Positions 1 to 12,584 of a DNA stretch of 64,000 nt are shown here, one piece after another. This DNA comes from Larus michahellis (taxonomy: Eukaryota; Chordata; Aves; Charadriiformes; Laridae). Every line of letters begins with the position of its first letter. Position 1 is the first letter of the stretch. A program made the translations under genes and the position numbers. The DNA is taken from positions 60,479,962 to 60,543,961 of the forward strand of contig NC_133930.1 in assembly GCF_964199755.1 (NCBI RefSeq). The letters run 5' to 3'. The notes beneath the pieces are model-generated. The model was not told the DNA's origin and did not search any database. It saw only the letters and a program-made list of their open reading frames with translations.

Positions 1-3000
1 TAGGGAATAATATGTTCTTATACTTCAGTAGTGGTTGTACATGCAATGGGTTGAGTGCAGCTTACGTTTAATACTGAATTATTTTTCACTACATTTGTGT
101 ATAAGTGCATATAGGCATAACAACTCATGCAAAAATGCGTGCAGTACTTGGTTGCAGGAAAAAATCCATGACTGTTATAAAGTTTCTAGAAATATGCTGA
201 ATGTTATTTATGTTTCAGAAATATATTAAAATAAGCCTGTATTTTAAAGTTCTTGTGGATCATATGCTATTAGATAAATATTTTTATCTTTATAAAGATT
301 TTTCTTGAAGCTAAGGAGAAGACCTCATCAGCTACAGTATCATACTGTTTTCATTGAACAATCTTGAGGTTCAAGAACTAAGTAAATTACTAAGTAAGTA
401 AGAGGAGAGATTAGGCCAGTGTTTAGGGTTTTTCATAACATTTTCAATGTTAGATTTTCTATATATTCTGACATTTTGCAGAGTTAAATAATTAAGTTAC
501 AGTTACAGAAAAACTAGCTTCTAGAGTGTAACAGCGTCTTCACTGAAAGTACCTTGAACTACTAGAGATAGTATTTACAATTCCATATCTGAAACATAGT
601 CAATTCAAGATGGACTTTTTTAGAAAGAAATACAATTCTGAATTTTTGAAGCCTATTCCAAGTCAGAATGAGCTAGCTGCTTACAAATTTATATCAAGAT
701 TTATGCTGACAATCTGCTTCACCCTTAGGTTACTAATAAGTGCATTAGCATTTGGTTGAGGATCTTGTTATCTGTGTGTTTTATTGAATTCCTTAATGTT
801 TGAAACAAAATGTTGAAACAAGGTCCTGTTTTTAAAGTCTTTTTTATTTGTCTTTGAAATGTATTTCAAAGCTACATTTCTGCAATGCAGTCTCATTTAC
901 TGAGACCACTATTTAGTATACATCCTCATCTAACGTGTTTCTATGGAAACACACTGCATTGTTTTGTCCATTTGAATTTAGTTGGGTTCATGATGTGAAA
1001 TATCAAAAAGCACTAGTTGCTGTGAGAGAATTTTGTTTCGTGTTCTTAACTGTTAGTTTAAGATAAACTCTCCCATTATTTACAGGAGCCTAGCTTCAAT
1101 TTTACATTGATACAGCTCTAACTTCAGTTGAATAATGTGTGTGTAAGCAAAAAAAGCAAAAGGAAAAATCAGACCAGGTTTGGTTTTATTTTTGTCTCCG
1201 AAGAGGGAAAGTTGGGTTGCTGTTTTAGACAGTGGGTCTTGGTCCTAAAGCACATGAGCATCTGGTAAGATACACTGGGAAAACCAGGAGCTAAAAGTGT
1301 TCTGCTAAAATGTGCCTATAAAAATCACATACAAATTGGAGTCTGGTTTTCTGGGGCAAAGCAGTTTTATGTTAATTGTGTTGACAATTTGTCCATCTCC
1401 TCAAGTAACTTTAGTGAGTTAGCCAACATCAACCAAATTTGAGCAAGGTCTTAATGACAGGAAAATTCTACAGCTGGAGGGTTGGGGGCGAGGTGGGGGA
1501 GGCAATGGACCCCTAAGCTGCACAGAAGCAATTACATACTTTCACTGAGGAAAACATTATAACATAAATTTTTCCCTTTCTGGTTTGGCATGACATACTC
1601 TATATGATAAGCTTATCTACAAAACACAGATGCACCAAAACTCAGGCTTTGATTCTTCTGTTGCTGCTGAGCTGTCACTCAGTAAATTCAGCCTTTGTTT
1701 TGCTCTGAAGATAATACTTTAACAATTTTTCCATAATTCTGTGTTTTATCATGCATAGTTTTTTCTTGATGACGCAATATGTTACCGCAACTTAATTTTC
1801 CCCTCCTTAGTTTCAGGTAACTAAAGTAAACACTGTTACTTCACTAAAACTGAAGTAGGTGTTAAATTGTTATATTGCCCTGGAGATACTTGCAGATCTG
1901 GGGGCTTGAGGCATGGCCGAAGAGGCAGATTTTGATGTGAGTAGTATTACATCTAGGCATTTGCCTCAGAAGGGGAAAATGAAAAAGCCTGCCATGTGAA
2001 AGTATCTGCCTGCTTAATTATCACCACCTGGGTTTAGAAGATGTGTTCCTGCTACACACAGGCAAGCCATTGGCACCTCCAGGAATTATCATTGCTTTTA
2101 CATTAACATTTTCAATTTCATCACCTTCACTCATCAGAATCACATTAATAAACAGCATAAATATATTGAAATAAGTAGTAACCATGGCAAAGTAAACCAC
2201 CACTCAGCATGAAGACAAAGCTGTAGTGTTAAAATTAAACTGAGCTAACCTTAAAACTGACCTCGTTATATTGTTTCTGAAACAGCATTGTCACTGTTTG
2301 GTGAAGATAAACTGCTCATAGGAAGTTAATTATTGTAGGATATGCAATTGATTTAGACGTTTGTGCCTATTGGAGAGTTTCCTGTTCCTGCTGAAGCACA
2401 ATGTCCCTAGCAAAATAAATAATATTTATTTTTTGTTCATCAATAGAAGTTTTATTAAATCGTATTCAATAGATACAGTAGTGAAAAAAAATATTATCTA
2501 TTCATAGCATTCACTGTGTCTGCTAGATGTCTCTTTTTTACCTGTGGAAAAAAGGCCTAAATGTGTTCAACGCTTTCCTGGCTGTAGTCTGTGGCACAAT
2601 ATAATATAGTTTAGGGTTTTTTTGGAATGGAAGCAGTGAAGCAGCCTTTACTTTTGAGAAAGTCAGCTGCTGCTGTACCTGAAAGCTGTATAGGCAAAAA
2701 AGCAGGAGTAGTTTCTAACAAGGTAGGAATTTACAGGTGATGGTTAATCAGATGTGCAGTATTTAATTTGTTGACCTGTGAGTCAAGACTTGCTATCTCA
2801 TTTTGTGTGCAATAGATGTAATCATAAACTTCCTTTTGAAACAGAAAGGGCAGTTTTTTTCATAGTAAAGCCAATATAATTATATTTAAATGGCTTAAAA
2901 AAAAATTCAAGGCTGGCTTGAACTGAAAATTCACTTGCAGCATATAAACCAAAAACTAGATTTGAATTTTTGTTTTAGACGGGCACGTGTGTACACATGT

Positions 3001-6000
3001 ATATGTTACTTACACATACATGGGAGTGAAAAGCAATGGGATTTTCGTCTTACTTCTGGTATTGATGTTTACTGTGACAGTTACAAAGGTACATTTTTGC
3101 TTGTGTCTGGCTTAGGGAATTTAGAAATTAGTACCAAAAAAGTAACATATATTTTTGCCACTGATGATGGAATCTGAAGTGAAAGTCAAAGTTGTAATTG
3201 TTTTGCTCTCATTGTTGGTCAGTCGTACTGCCAATACTTTTTCCCCTCATGTCCCATTATTTCTTTATTACCATGAGCACAAATTATTCCAGGAGCTCAA
3301 ATGGTAGCGTTCAATAGAAGTGAACTTAAGATCTCTCTTTTTGCATGTCCCAACTAGACTCATGGGAGGTCCCTTTTTCACAGCTGAGGACAACTGAAAT
3401 CCCATTAAACCTCCTCTATTTAAAATAATATTATAGCTTGAGTCCAGCATTCAGAATTTAGCTTCTATAAGGTTGGGGTTTAAGTCTGCAGTCATAGAAT
3501 TGCTGTCCTGCTGGTGAGATAGGTTGTACAGAAAAACACCTCACCGGGCTTCTCCTGTGTTGTTTCAGAGATTAGAATGTGTATAGTGAGTGAAGTAGAA
3601 AACAACGTAAAGAAAAGAATTTGACTTCATGGTCTAAGGCAATTTATTGGTCTCCGATGAAGGCATGTTTTGCTCTAGGCTCTTACCAGAGTTGCTGAAT
3701 GATTCTAGGTAGCTGGGTACCTATGCGAATGAAGTCTGATTTCCTCGTCTGTTTTCAGAGTCTTTAAAGACAGACAAAACAAAGAACTGAAGCTGTCTTG
3801 CATGTACACAGCTCCTACTGAAACTGACTGCAAATGTGGCTTGAACATAGGATGTGAAATACAATGCTAAGTACCCTGTAAAATCACATTTTGAGATGTT
3901 TCTAGGTGGGCATCCAAAATGAATGGATGCTAAATGACAGTTCTGGCTGTAATCTCTAGCAAAGTAACAGTAATTATGGACCTTAATTTCATAGGACAGA
4001 CTGGGGTAATGAAGTAATTTAGTGTAAGTAAGTATTTCATAAACAGAGATGATGGAATAGAAATGTTAAGAGAAGTCTTTCTGTTCAGTTAAAACACTTG
4101 TTGAGAAGTGCATGGAGGGAGATTCTTTGAACGAAGTTGAATATAAATATATAATGATGGCCCATCGATTGTAAGAGGAGGTTTTTTGAAAGAAAAATTA
4201 ACATCTCGATCCATACAAAATGGGTGCTGAATTAAGGTTACACATAATTCTTCTATTTATTACCTGTTGGATGCCTAACCGATCTTCTGATTCTTTTCAG
4301 TTATTGTATGCTATATTTGCACACAAGTGTGCGCACTTGCACACACACACACAGAGATAAATACTTTTGCACAACGTATTTGTTACACTGCTGGAAATAT
4401 TTTGCTAGGTTGTAGACGAATCTGTGAGTTGAGAAACTGAGATGTCTGTTCAGTGTTGCATATTTTGGGGTTTACTTGTGCATTTCTGTGAAAAGCTTGT
4501 TACAATAAAAATGTACTGAACAAGGCTTTTTGTATCGGGGATAGAAATTTCTGATCGATTTAAGTGAAAGGAGGAGGTATAGCTTGTCCTCCTTCTGCCT
4601 CTCTTTTGTTTCCCTCTTGGGGAAAAAAAAAAAGGGAGGGGGAAGTGTGAAGGGAGGTCTACAATTTCTTGCAGGATGGGTGTTGAAAGGAAGAGGAAAG
4701 GAGAATCAGTATGCAGGCAGGTACTCGATTTTTCAGGTAATGGAGTAATATATTTCTGTGATAGTATTATGTGGCAAACCTGTGGCAGCAGACTTTATGT
4801 ATTTTTATGCCAGCACATGTACCCATGAGTTACATTCCTTTCTAAAATAAATTTGTCATAATTTACCTTTGCTAGTTTGTGTGTGGTTGTAAGAAAAGAG
4901 AGGAGTTCAATTTGGTAGGTGGTTAAAATTTCTTAGGTTGATGGAGAAAGGATGAGGCTTGAAACAGAAGAAAAATTCACTTTCCAGTATTGATGTGGGA
5001 TGCCTAGAATGAAGCGTTAGAGACATTTTTAGATTAAGGCCAGACATATGAGAAAATCTTTAAATGTTTTCACGGTTGGGAGGCATGTTTGGTGCTCAGA
5101 GATTATATGAGGTCCCTTAAATAGAGTGCAAAAGTAAGAGAAAATTGACTGAATTAAACCTTGGAAGAAAATGCTACTGAAATGCGTTAAGAGCAATATT
5201 TACATTAGAGAAGTATAATTAGGAGGACTCAAAATTGCAGAGGATTTGTTTGTTGTTTCAATACCGAAAGATCCTGCTCAAAGTTTTAAATAAACTATGA
5301 GTTTTTGATTTGGTTAGAATAAAGTTGTTCATAATCTCCACAAAAGCATCTTCATCACAGTAAAGAAAGGAGCATCAGATCTAAGCTAAAAAATTGCAGT
5401 TGGTATAGGTTGCATACCTAAGTGGGAAAAGGATATAACAAATATGGAAAGAAGCCATTTTAAATTCAGTGTTTCAGTCTTCACTGTTTTACTCCTGTTC
5501 TCTGGTTCTTAAGATTACAGAGGGACTTTCCATAGGTATCTTCTGTAATGTAAAAGACTACTTATCAATAAACAACTGCAGAACCTGCTTATAATATCAT
5601 TAACATCAATGGAAAGTGGACATTGTATTAGTACAGGAAGAGTTCAGAGAAATGATGAAGTCATATCACAAATATAAAACATACCCAAAAATATTAATTT
5701 TTATTAATAATATTAATATTATTATTAACAATTTGTTTTCTTTTTTATAATTTTCGTGTCTTGTTTTTTAAACTAAAGCACGATGATTCTTAAAACAAAT
5801 AAATTGAAGATAGCAGAACTATTGTTTAATAAACATAGTCTCATGTGTGTCATTTTGTGAGAATAAATGTATTTACAGATATGATCTGCATAAAACAGAA
5901 ATTTGAGGTGGAACTGGTGTGTGTGCCTGAATTACAAGTATGTGTAGTATATCCAAATGAGCACAGCAAAGTCCTGTATAGTACAACCATTGCATTTATT

Positions 6001-6822
6001 GCTAGTCGTTTAGCAGTATCTGATAAATGTATTTTATTGTAACAAAATGATTCGTGCTTGTCAGGAACTCATTACTGGTCAGGAAGGAAAGGAAAGAAGA
6101 GGGCAATTAGGAAACTGCAAGCAGCTTGGGGTTTGAGTCTCAGGTTCTAATTTGTTGTTGAAGAGCATGTATCTGTAACAAAATGTAATGCTCATTGAAG
6201 ATTCTTTCATCTTCTTTCGTACTTTCTCTTGCCTTTAACACTCTACCAGTTACAGACTCGTTTAATCTAATGATTTTGTAAAGTATGCTGGGACTCTCAA
6301 AACATTTGTATATTAAAACATTTTGACAGTTGAAGAAAAAAAAGGAAATAATTAATTAAAAACAAGGAAAGTGCATTTATATTGCAATAGTAGTAAAAAC
6401 CCTTCTTAGTGACATGCAGACATAGAATAAAACAGCTAATGATTTCATTTTTTAACTTTTTCTTCCAGCTTTTTTTAGCTCTGTAAGCTGCTTAGAAATG
6501 CCTTGAGAGCAGATGCAGTTACTGTTCTTCAAAAATGTCAGTTTGGCTATGCTGTAAGTGCACGTTACTTAGGGTGCCGTGACAGTGACCAAGAATCTCT
6601 AGAGCAGCTCAACTCTTTTCATTTCCTGATATCTATGCCGCCTTCTCCCAGCCCCTCAAAGCCCTTCAAAACCAAAACAGCCTTACTTAATATTTTTGAT
6701 TTCTCATGAATCTTTCCAATGCTTTCATTAAAGCAACAGATTAAATCAGTATGGTCGGACTCGCATGAAAAATAATAGCAGACTAGACGCCATTTTGAAA
6801 GATTTTTTGGCCTGTTACATCA
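1..6822. other. PAM intron (left part)
   Basis: AT-rich non-coding sequence. I see no exon, RNA gene or clear transposon. It contains a short AC-repeat near 4341-4353, an A/T-only patch near 5690-5720 and homopolymer runs. The short open frames here have no recognisable protein and no splice support. The missing PAM exon before exon A (acidic, ending in Gln in mammals) was looked for and not found, so it lies left of the window. Confidence 0.7.
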
Positions 6823-6999
6823 AACAGGCTGCCCAGAAAAGTGGGTGAGTCACCATCCCTGGAGGTATTTAAAAGATGTGTAGATGTGGCACTTAAGGAC
6901 GTGGTTTAGTGGTGGGCTTGGCAGTGCTTGGTTAACGGTTGGACCTGACGTTCTTAAAGGTCTTTTCCAACCTAAACAATTCTATGATTCTGTGATTCT
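6823..6999 (+). repeat. CR1 LINE, 3' end fragment
   Basis: Shows the typical CR1 3' tail: AGGCTGCCCAGAAAAGTGGG, 'ATCCCTGGAGGTATTTAAAA', 'GTTGGACCTGA...CTTTTCCAACCTAAACAATT' and a terminal CTATGATTCTGTGATTCT repeat. The copy is 5'-truncated and lies in the PAM intron, sense to the gene. Confidence 0.9.
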
Positions 7000-7257
7000 A
7001 AGACAGAAAGATGTAGTCTCAGAATACACTCCATTTTATTCAGAGATAATTAGGAAACCCAAAGTCAACTACGAAAACTTGTCCGTTAGTACAATCATAA
7101 TAAGTCTGAGACATGAGTTTGGAAGGACCAACATACTGGCTCCATACCAGATCAGACATGCTCAAGAAGAGAGGAGTTTGAATACAAGCGTTCACACATT
7201 TATCTGTGTGCAGCAGCACACAGATGAATTGCAGTACCTTTCCCTTCTCAACACAGA

Positions 7258-7362
7258 GGGCTGAGAGAGTTGGGGTTCTTCAGCCTGGAGAAGGCTCCAG
7301 CAAGACCATATAGTGGCCTTATGGTACCTATAGGGGTCCTACAGGAAAGAGGGGGAGGGACA
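7258..7362 (+). repeat. CR1 LINE, internal fragment
   Basis: Short piece of the end of CR1 ORF2: GGCTGAGAGAGTTGGGGTTC, then CAGCCTGGAGAAGGCTCCAG and the 'CTTATGGTACCTATAGG...CTACAGGAAAG' segment. It lies 260 bases downstream of another CR1 3' end in the same orientation, so the two are separate insertions. Ends are approximate. Confidence 0.75.
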
Positions 7363-7948
7363 CTCAAGGTGTCCTTGCCTTTTTTTGTAAAATGTCATAA
7401 AATGAGTGTTCATGTATGTATCTTGACACCTACACGTTCGAGCTCTCTGGACAGTCTTACTATGGCTGAACTTCCCCTCTATCTCATAGCTTGATCCTGT
7501 AGCACCGTGGCTGGATCTTCATCCAGACTGGAAACTTCCAACAGCATAATGGTGTGCTGTGTAAGGACCATGGACAGTGACTGCTCGCTGCAAGTTGAGG
7601 AAATCGTGCTCTAGCGCTGGAAAAAGAGGACGGTTTTTAGACATGGATAGTTCTGCACCATTGGGATTCTACCCAGACCTTGATGGTCAACATACTAAAC
7701 TGTTTCATTAAACCTTAAACCAATCTGGTCTTTTATTGAGATTAGGTGAGGTTCACCTCATAGTTTGCAATGAAGTCACCGATGTTAACAATTTTATTTG
7801 TATGACTGTTTTCCAGAACACTGTTCTGTAAAAGAGTTTTCCTATTGCATAACTGCAATAGTAATTAAGTTTAAACTTATTGAAATATGCTTGTGCCTTA
7901 TTTCATTCTAGAGACGTTGGTCTTGACAGCTATCCCTTCCTCCAGAAC

Positions 7949-8500
7949 AGAATCATAGAATCATAGAATATGTTGGGTTGGAGGGGACCTTTAAAGGTCA
8001 TCTAGTCCAACCCCCCTGCAGTAAGCAGGGACATCTTCAACTAGATCAGATTGCTCAGAGCGTCATCAAGCCTGGCCTTGAATGTCTCCAGGGATGGGGC
8101 CTGCACCACCTCTCCGGGCAACCTGTTCCAAGTGTTTCACCACCCTCATTGTAAAGAACTTCATCCTAATGTCTGATCTAAACCTACCCTGCTCTAGCTT
8201 AAAACCATTGCCCCTCGTCCTATCGCTACATGCCCTTGCAAACAGCCCCTCCCCAGCTTTCTTACAGGCCCCTTTCAGGTACACAAAGGCCGCTATAAGT
8301 TCTTCCTGGAGCCTTCTCTTCTCCAGGCTGAACAACTCCAACTGTCTCAGCCTCTCTTCATAGGAGAGGTGCTCCAGCACTTGGATCATCTTCATGACCC
8401 TCCTCTGGACCCACTCCAACTGGTCCATGTTCTTCTTGTGCTGAGTGCTCCAGAGCTGGACACAGTATTCCAGGTGGGGTCTCACGAGAGCAGAATAAAC
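7949..8500 (-). repeat. CR1 LINE, 3' end with ORF2 C-terminus
   Basis: On the minus strand this starts near 8500 with the CR1 ORF2 C-terminal region (VRPHLEYCVQLWS, then YEERLRQLELFSLEKRRLQE on the minus strand) and runs to the 3' end at 7949, which on the plus strand reads AGAATCATAGAATCATAGAA. The reverse-transcriptase end is still open over about 160 codons, so this is a relatively young copy. It lies antisense to PAM. Confidence 0.92.
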
Positions 8501-11500
8501 TGTAGGTATTTGTAGCCAATCATCTTTTACTGTATTACATAGAGGAAAGTGTCTTGATAGCTTACACATAAGAGGTGCATGTAAGTATCCTCTCTGAAAC
8601 TAAACTAATCAGTCAACTTCCTGAGACTGCAGTGCTAGGCTTCAGTTAATTCAACAAGAGCAAGTCATTCATTCACCTGTGTCTTCTTCTAGTCATACTC
8701 AGGCATTCTGAAAGCCAGGCTGTCTCATCTCAAACAAGACCAAACAAATAACGTGGTGCACCTTGCCAGTGTTCCTTTCCCACTGAGTATCTTCAGGCAA
8801 GCAACATCCTTCTGCTGTTCCAGCTGGTACAAGACAGCTGTAAAGCAGCAAAAGGAGATTGTGCTTTGATGTTTGGTGGATATTGCTTTGGAGAAAGCAA
8901 CTGTTAATCAGAAACAACATGAGTCAGCTCTTTGCTAGTTATATGTAGTGAATTCTGAACTACTACTTAAAAATATACTGCTTACAAATTTATTGGAATC
9001 TGCCAGAGGATCACAAATGAACCTGAAAAATGTTGGTCCCAAATAATATGAGACCTCCATTCCGTGGAATTTGGAATGTGGAGTTTAGGGCACAGTTGCA
9101 TACATCGAGTAATCAGGAGACTTCAGTTCTTACCTTTCACATCTGCAGACAATGCTGTGTGTGCTTTGTAAATACTCTGAGTTGTGTCAAGATGCCAAGA
9201 AATTAATGAAGACTTTCACCTGTTGTTTGTGCCAAGCATATGGAGATGCTGGGCAGATATGTAGGCTTCTTGGATGTCTTTACATCTTTTGAATTTAAGG
9301 TGTAGAGATTTCATACTCATTTCCTCAAACAGATTTACTTAAGGTAAAGATCAGAGTTTCAGAGTACCTGCACTTCAGACCACCTTCACTCTCTGAGGCA
9401 CACCTTTTTTCAGATGTTCAGACAGTTCCTAAATATTCTGTTGTGGTTACAACACCCTTGCTTAATGAAGCACTACTAGGACAAGCTCAACTTGCAAAAT
9501 ATCTCATCTATAGCTGCTGATAGTGATGTACGCAAACTACCTTACTCTGTGCTCCGCTGTTTGAGAGTTCCTCATATACCTTACGATCATAGGCTCAGTG
9601 CTAGGAGAAAACCAAACCTGATCAACCTATTTGGAGTTGAGTCCCTGATTAATAGCTCCCATAAAGACCACTGGAATTTTCTGTGAAAGCATCTTGTCCC
9701 TAGGCTTTTATTGTTTTGAAGCTGGATTCCCCTGCTCTCTTTTCTTCTTGTCCTCCACTGAGTCCAATCTCTTAGCAGTTTCTTTTGTAGTGAGAGAAGC
9801 TAATTTCAGACAGGTAAACTGAGGCACTTTTTATTTGTTTGCTTTTTAAAATCAACCAGCAATATCTATTCTAGAGGGTGACTTAATTATTCTGTGGCAA
9901 CTATTGCACAACAGAAGTAGAATGCAATGCCTTTGATGAAGCAGGAAGATGGCAAACTTCATTGTTCAAATAAAATGAATACATGAGTTGTGAGTTAGGG
10001 ATCCGAAGCCTTTATACAACTGTACCATATGATTCTTTCTGTGACCAAGAATTACAAGTAAATTTATCAGACTGTTGATACAGAACTACGAAAGAGTGAA
10101 CTGGGCAAAGATCACTCGAGTTGCTTTAAAAAGTCTGCAGTTTAAAATAGTACTGGGCTTGCTGGTTTAGTGAGAATTTTCACAGTTACATTAGGCAGAA
10201 CATGGCTTTTACCATTCAGGCCTCTCTGCTGGAAATTACTGCATAGGGAGAAGTCAGTGGGCTTTGCTCATCTATGGGTCTCCCAGACATGGATAAAACC
10301 AGTGGCCCCAACAGAGGCACCTTGGAAAGTGTTGCGGTTACAGTGGCGTTCGGTGTTCTCTCGCTGGGCCGTGAAAATCTGGGGGAGAGCATCTGTCATT
10401 CGTCTCTGCCATTCGTCTCAGAGGCCAGTCCGGCCCAAACCACGACACATTTATACACACAAACTTTATTTGTTTTTTAAAATGGCACAAAAATATAGTT
10501 AAGGCCAATGGAGAGTATTTTAATACCAAATGTTTCAACTAAAGGAAATTCCAGATGTGTTTCTACATCGGCACCAGTTCTTGGATGCTTTAAGTAGAGG
10601 CTGCTGGACCTGATTAATGTAATTATAAACCTTTCTCGGAATAACTTTGGTTTGTATCCAAAACTTGTATTATATCATACTTTTTGAATATTTGGATTTG
10701 TTCTGAATCAGTAGTTGGACTAGTTGAATGAGAGCATTAGGATTATAAAGGATCCTATCTATCTTCACAATTGTATTTGAAGGAAATAATTCATATTTGT
10801 TACATAGTTTAACAATATTCTGTCTTATCAATTTGCTTTGTTAATTTCATTGAAATTGGCCCTGTTACTTCAGTAATTATTTTCTGGCAGAAGATTTAAT
10901 CTGGGATGTTTCCTTTCCAAGGGCATAGAATGGAATCCTACTCAAAAGCATTGGTGTAGGACTGTTTATAAACATCACAGATCCTCTTAGGGTCATTTAC
11001 AAAAGACTTAATTTCCTCTGTCCCAGGCTGCTAGTGATGGGTTCTGGTTCTGGATGGTTTTTTTTGGTGAAAGCTTCACTATTCTAAAAAATGTCTTATA
11101 TAATAAAATATACAAATTCTTAATTATGAGTGGTTTATACTTAAAATGAAATAGAAGTATACCTACTTGCATTAAACCTAAAGCATATTGGCGGTCTCTT
11201 TCCATTTGAATGGTGCAGTTGTATTTAACAGAACTGATAATAGCTTGAGGCAGCCAGGATATTTGATTAATAAATTCTAACAAGTTGGGTATCTGCTGGT
11301 TAGCAGAGAATCCCAGGACAGGGATATACTTGTCGTCATGTCATCACTTTATGTAATCCTGCAAAAAGGTTTGAACATTGACTTCATCAAAACCAGTTTG
11401 GGTGGTTTGAATATTTTCTGAAGAGAGTTGTGGTTCTGGAATTTGCATACCTTATTTTCAGTTGTTTGCTTTGAGCTATTGTTCTGGAATTTACTGAAAC

Positions 11501-12278
11501 GCTTGTTGGTGTTTAGGAAAGCTATAGTGATAACTGCGTTGTTAGCAAGCAGCTTGAGAAAATACTGTTCCCTGCATTGCCAAGTGATAATTGTGACTAA
11601 GGGGTGTTACTATTTGGACAAAAAGGAGGGACAGGACCCAGACCGAATTAATAAATGAAAATTTAATGGATCACTCTGTTTTTCTAGTGTGTCTTCTTCC
11701 TACAGCATGCTCTGGAATCCATTTGCAAATGTGAAAGTTTGTTTTCTTACAGCCTAAGTTTCTTATGTGGTGACAGATTTCAAAGAAATATATTTTGAAA
11801 TACATCATGACTTTCTGTTATTGTCTTTGTAAGTGAGCAAATTGATGAAACTAGAATTTTTACCTCTTTGTTTTAGAAAAATAGAAGAAGTCTGCAGTTG
11901 TCTGGAAAATACAGATAATTCCATATCAAAATAATCCCATAAATTTTATTTTACTGAAATTTGCATGCCTTTTTCTTTTTTTTTTTTCCTTGTTCCCAAG
12001 AACATCTGTGCAGAGGTGCTTATTTTTTGATGCCAGAGGGTCAGGTAAAAATGGACATTTATATGTAAATTAAATTTGATAAAGATTTGACATGATCTTC
12101 TCATACCAGAGACTTGGCTCATTCAATTCCCAAGGCTGAAACAGTTCCCTCTTAAATTACTTTTGACAATGACTGTTTGAATAACTTTGTTACATTATAC
12201 TTTGCTTTCTAAAACTACACAGTCTGCTATAATTGTTTTTTCCCTCCTTTCCTCTTATCTTTTCTCTTTTCTGTACAG
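8501..12278. other. PAM intron (right part)
   Basis: Non-coding sequence up to exon A. One CpG-containing block at 10262-10447 stands out and is listed separately. No other exon or RNA gene seen. Confidence 0.65.
10262..10447 (-). repeat. possible LTR or other repeat fragment
   Basis: An island of GC- and CpG-richer sequence in an AT-rich intron. On the minus strand it begins TGTCGTGGTTTGGGCCGGAC, which resembles the 5' end of several avian endogenous retrovirus LTRs. I found no matching target-site duplication and no clear other end, so this is tentative. Confidence 0.35.
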
Positions 12279-12584
12279 GTGATTTCTATTCACTCCTTTC
12301 CAAGCTGCTAGGAGAAAGGGAAGATGTTGTGCATGTGCATAAGCATAACCCTACAGAAAAGGCAGACTCAGATCTTGTAGCCGAGATTGCTAATGTAGTC
12401 CAAAAGAAGGATCTTGCCAGAGAGATCACAAATCATGATGAGAGGGACAATGCTATGCTTGTCAGAGACAGAATTCACAGATTTCACAGACTAGAGTCTA
12501 CCTTGAGGCCACCAGAGAACAGACATTTCTCTTTACAGCAGCCTAAACATGGTGAGGGAAGCTGGGAAAAAGAACATACAGGAG
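12279..12584 (+). CDS. PAM: PAM linker exon (exon A), 306 nt
   Basis: Encodes the linker between the PHM and PAL domains, starting (G)DFYSLLSKLLGERED and containing HVHKHNPTEK and LVRDRIHRFHRLEST. This is the alternatively spliced 'exon A' of vertebrate PAM. It starts after CTGTACAG and ends before GTGGGT; both ends are phase 1, so it can be skipped without a frameshift. A Lys-Lys pair (VVQKKDL) lies mid-exon, where prohormone convertases cut mammalian PAM to separate PHM from PAL. A better-looking GTGAGG donor lies inside the exon at 12551, but using it would break the frame. Confidence 0.93.

Noticed and set aside
8066-8569. 167-codon open frame on the minus strand
   Set aside because: It is the C-terminal end of a CR1 ORF2 inside a 5'-truncated copy, not a host gene.
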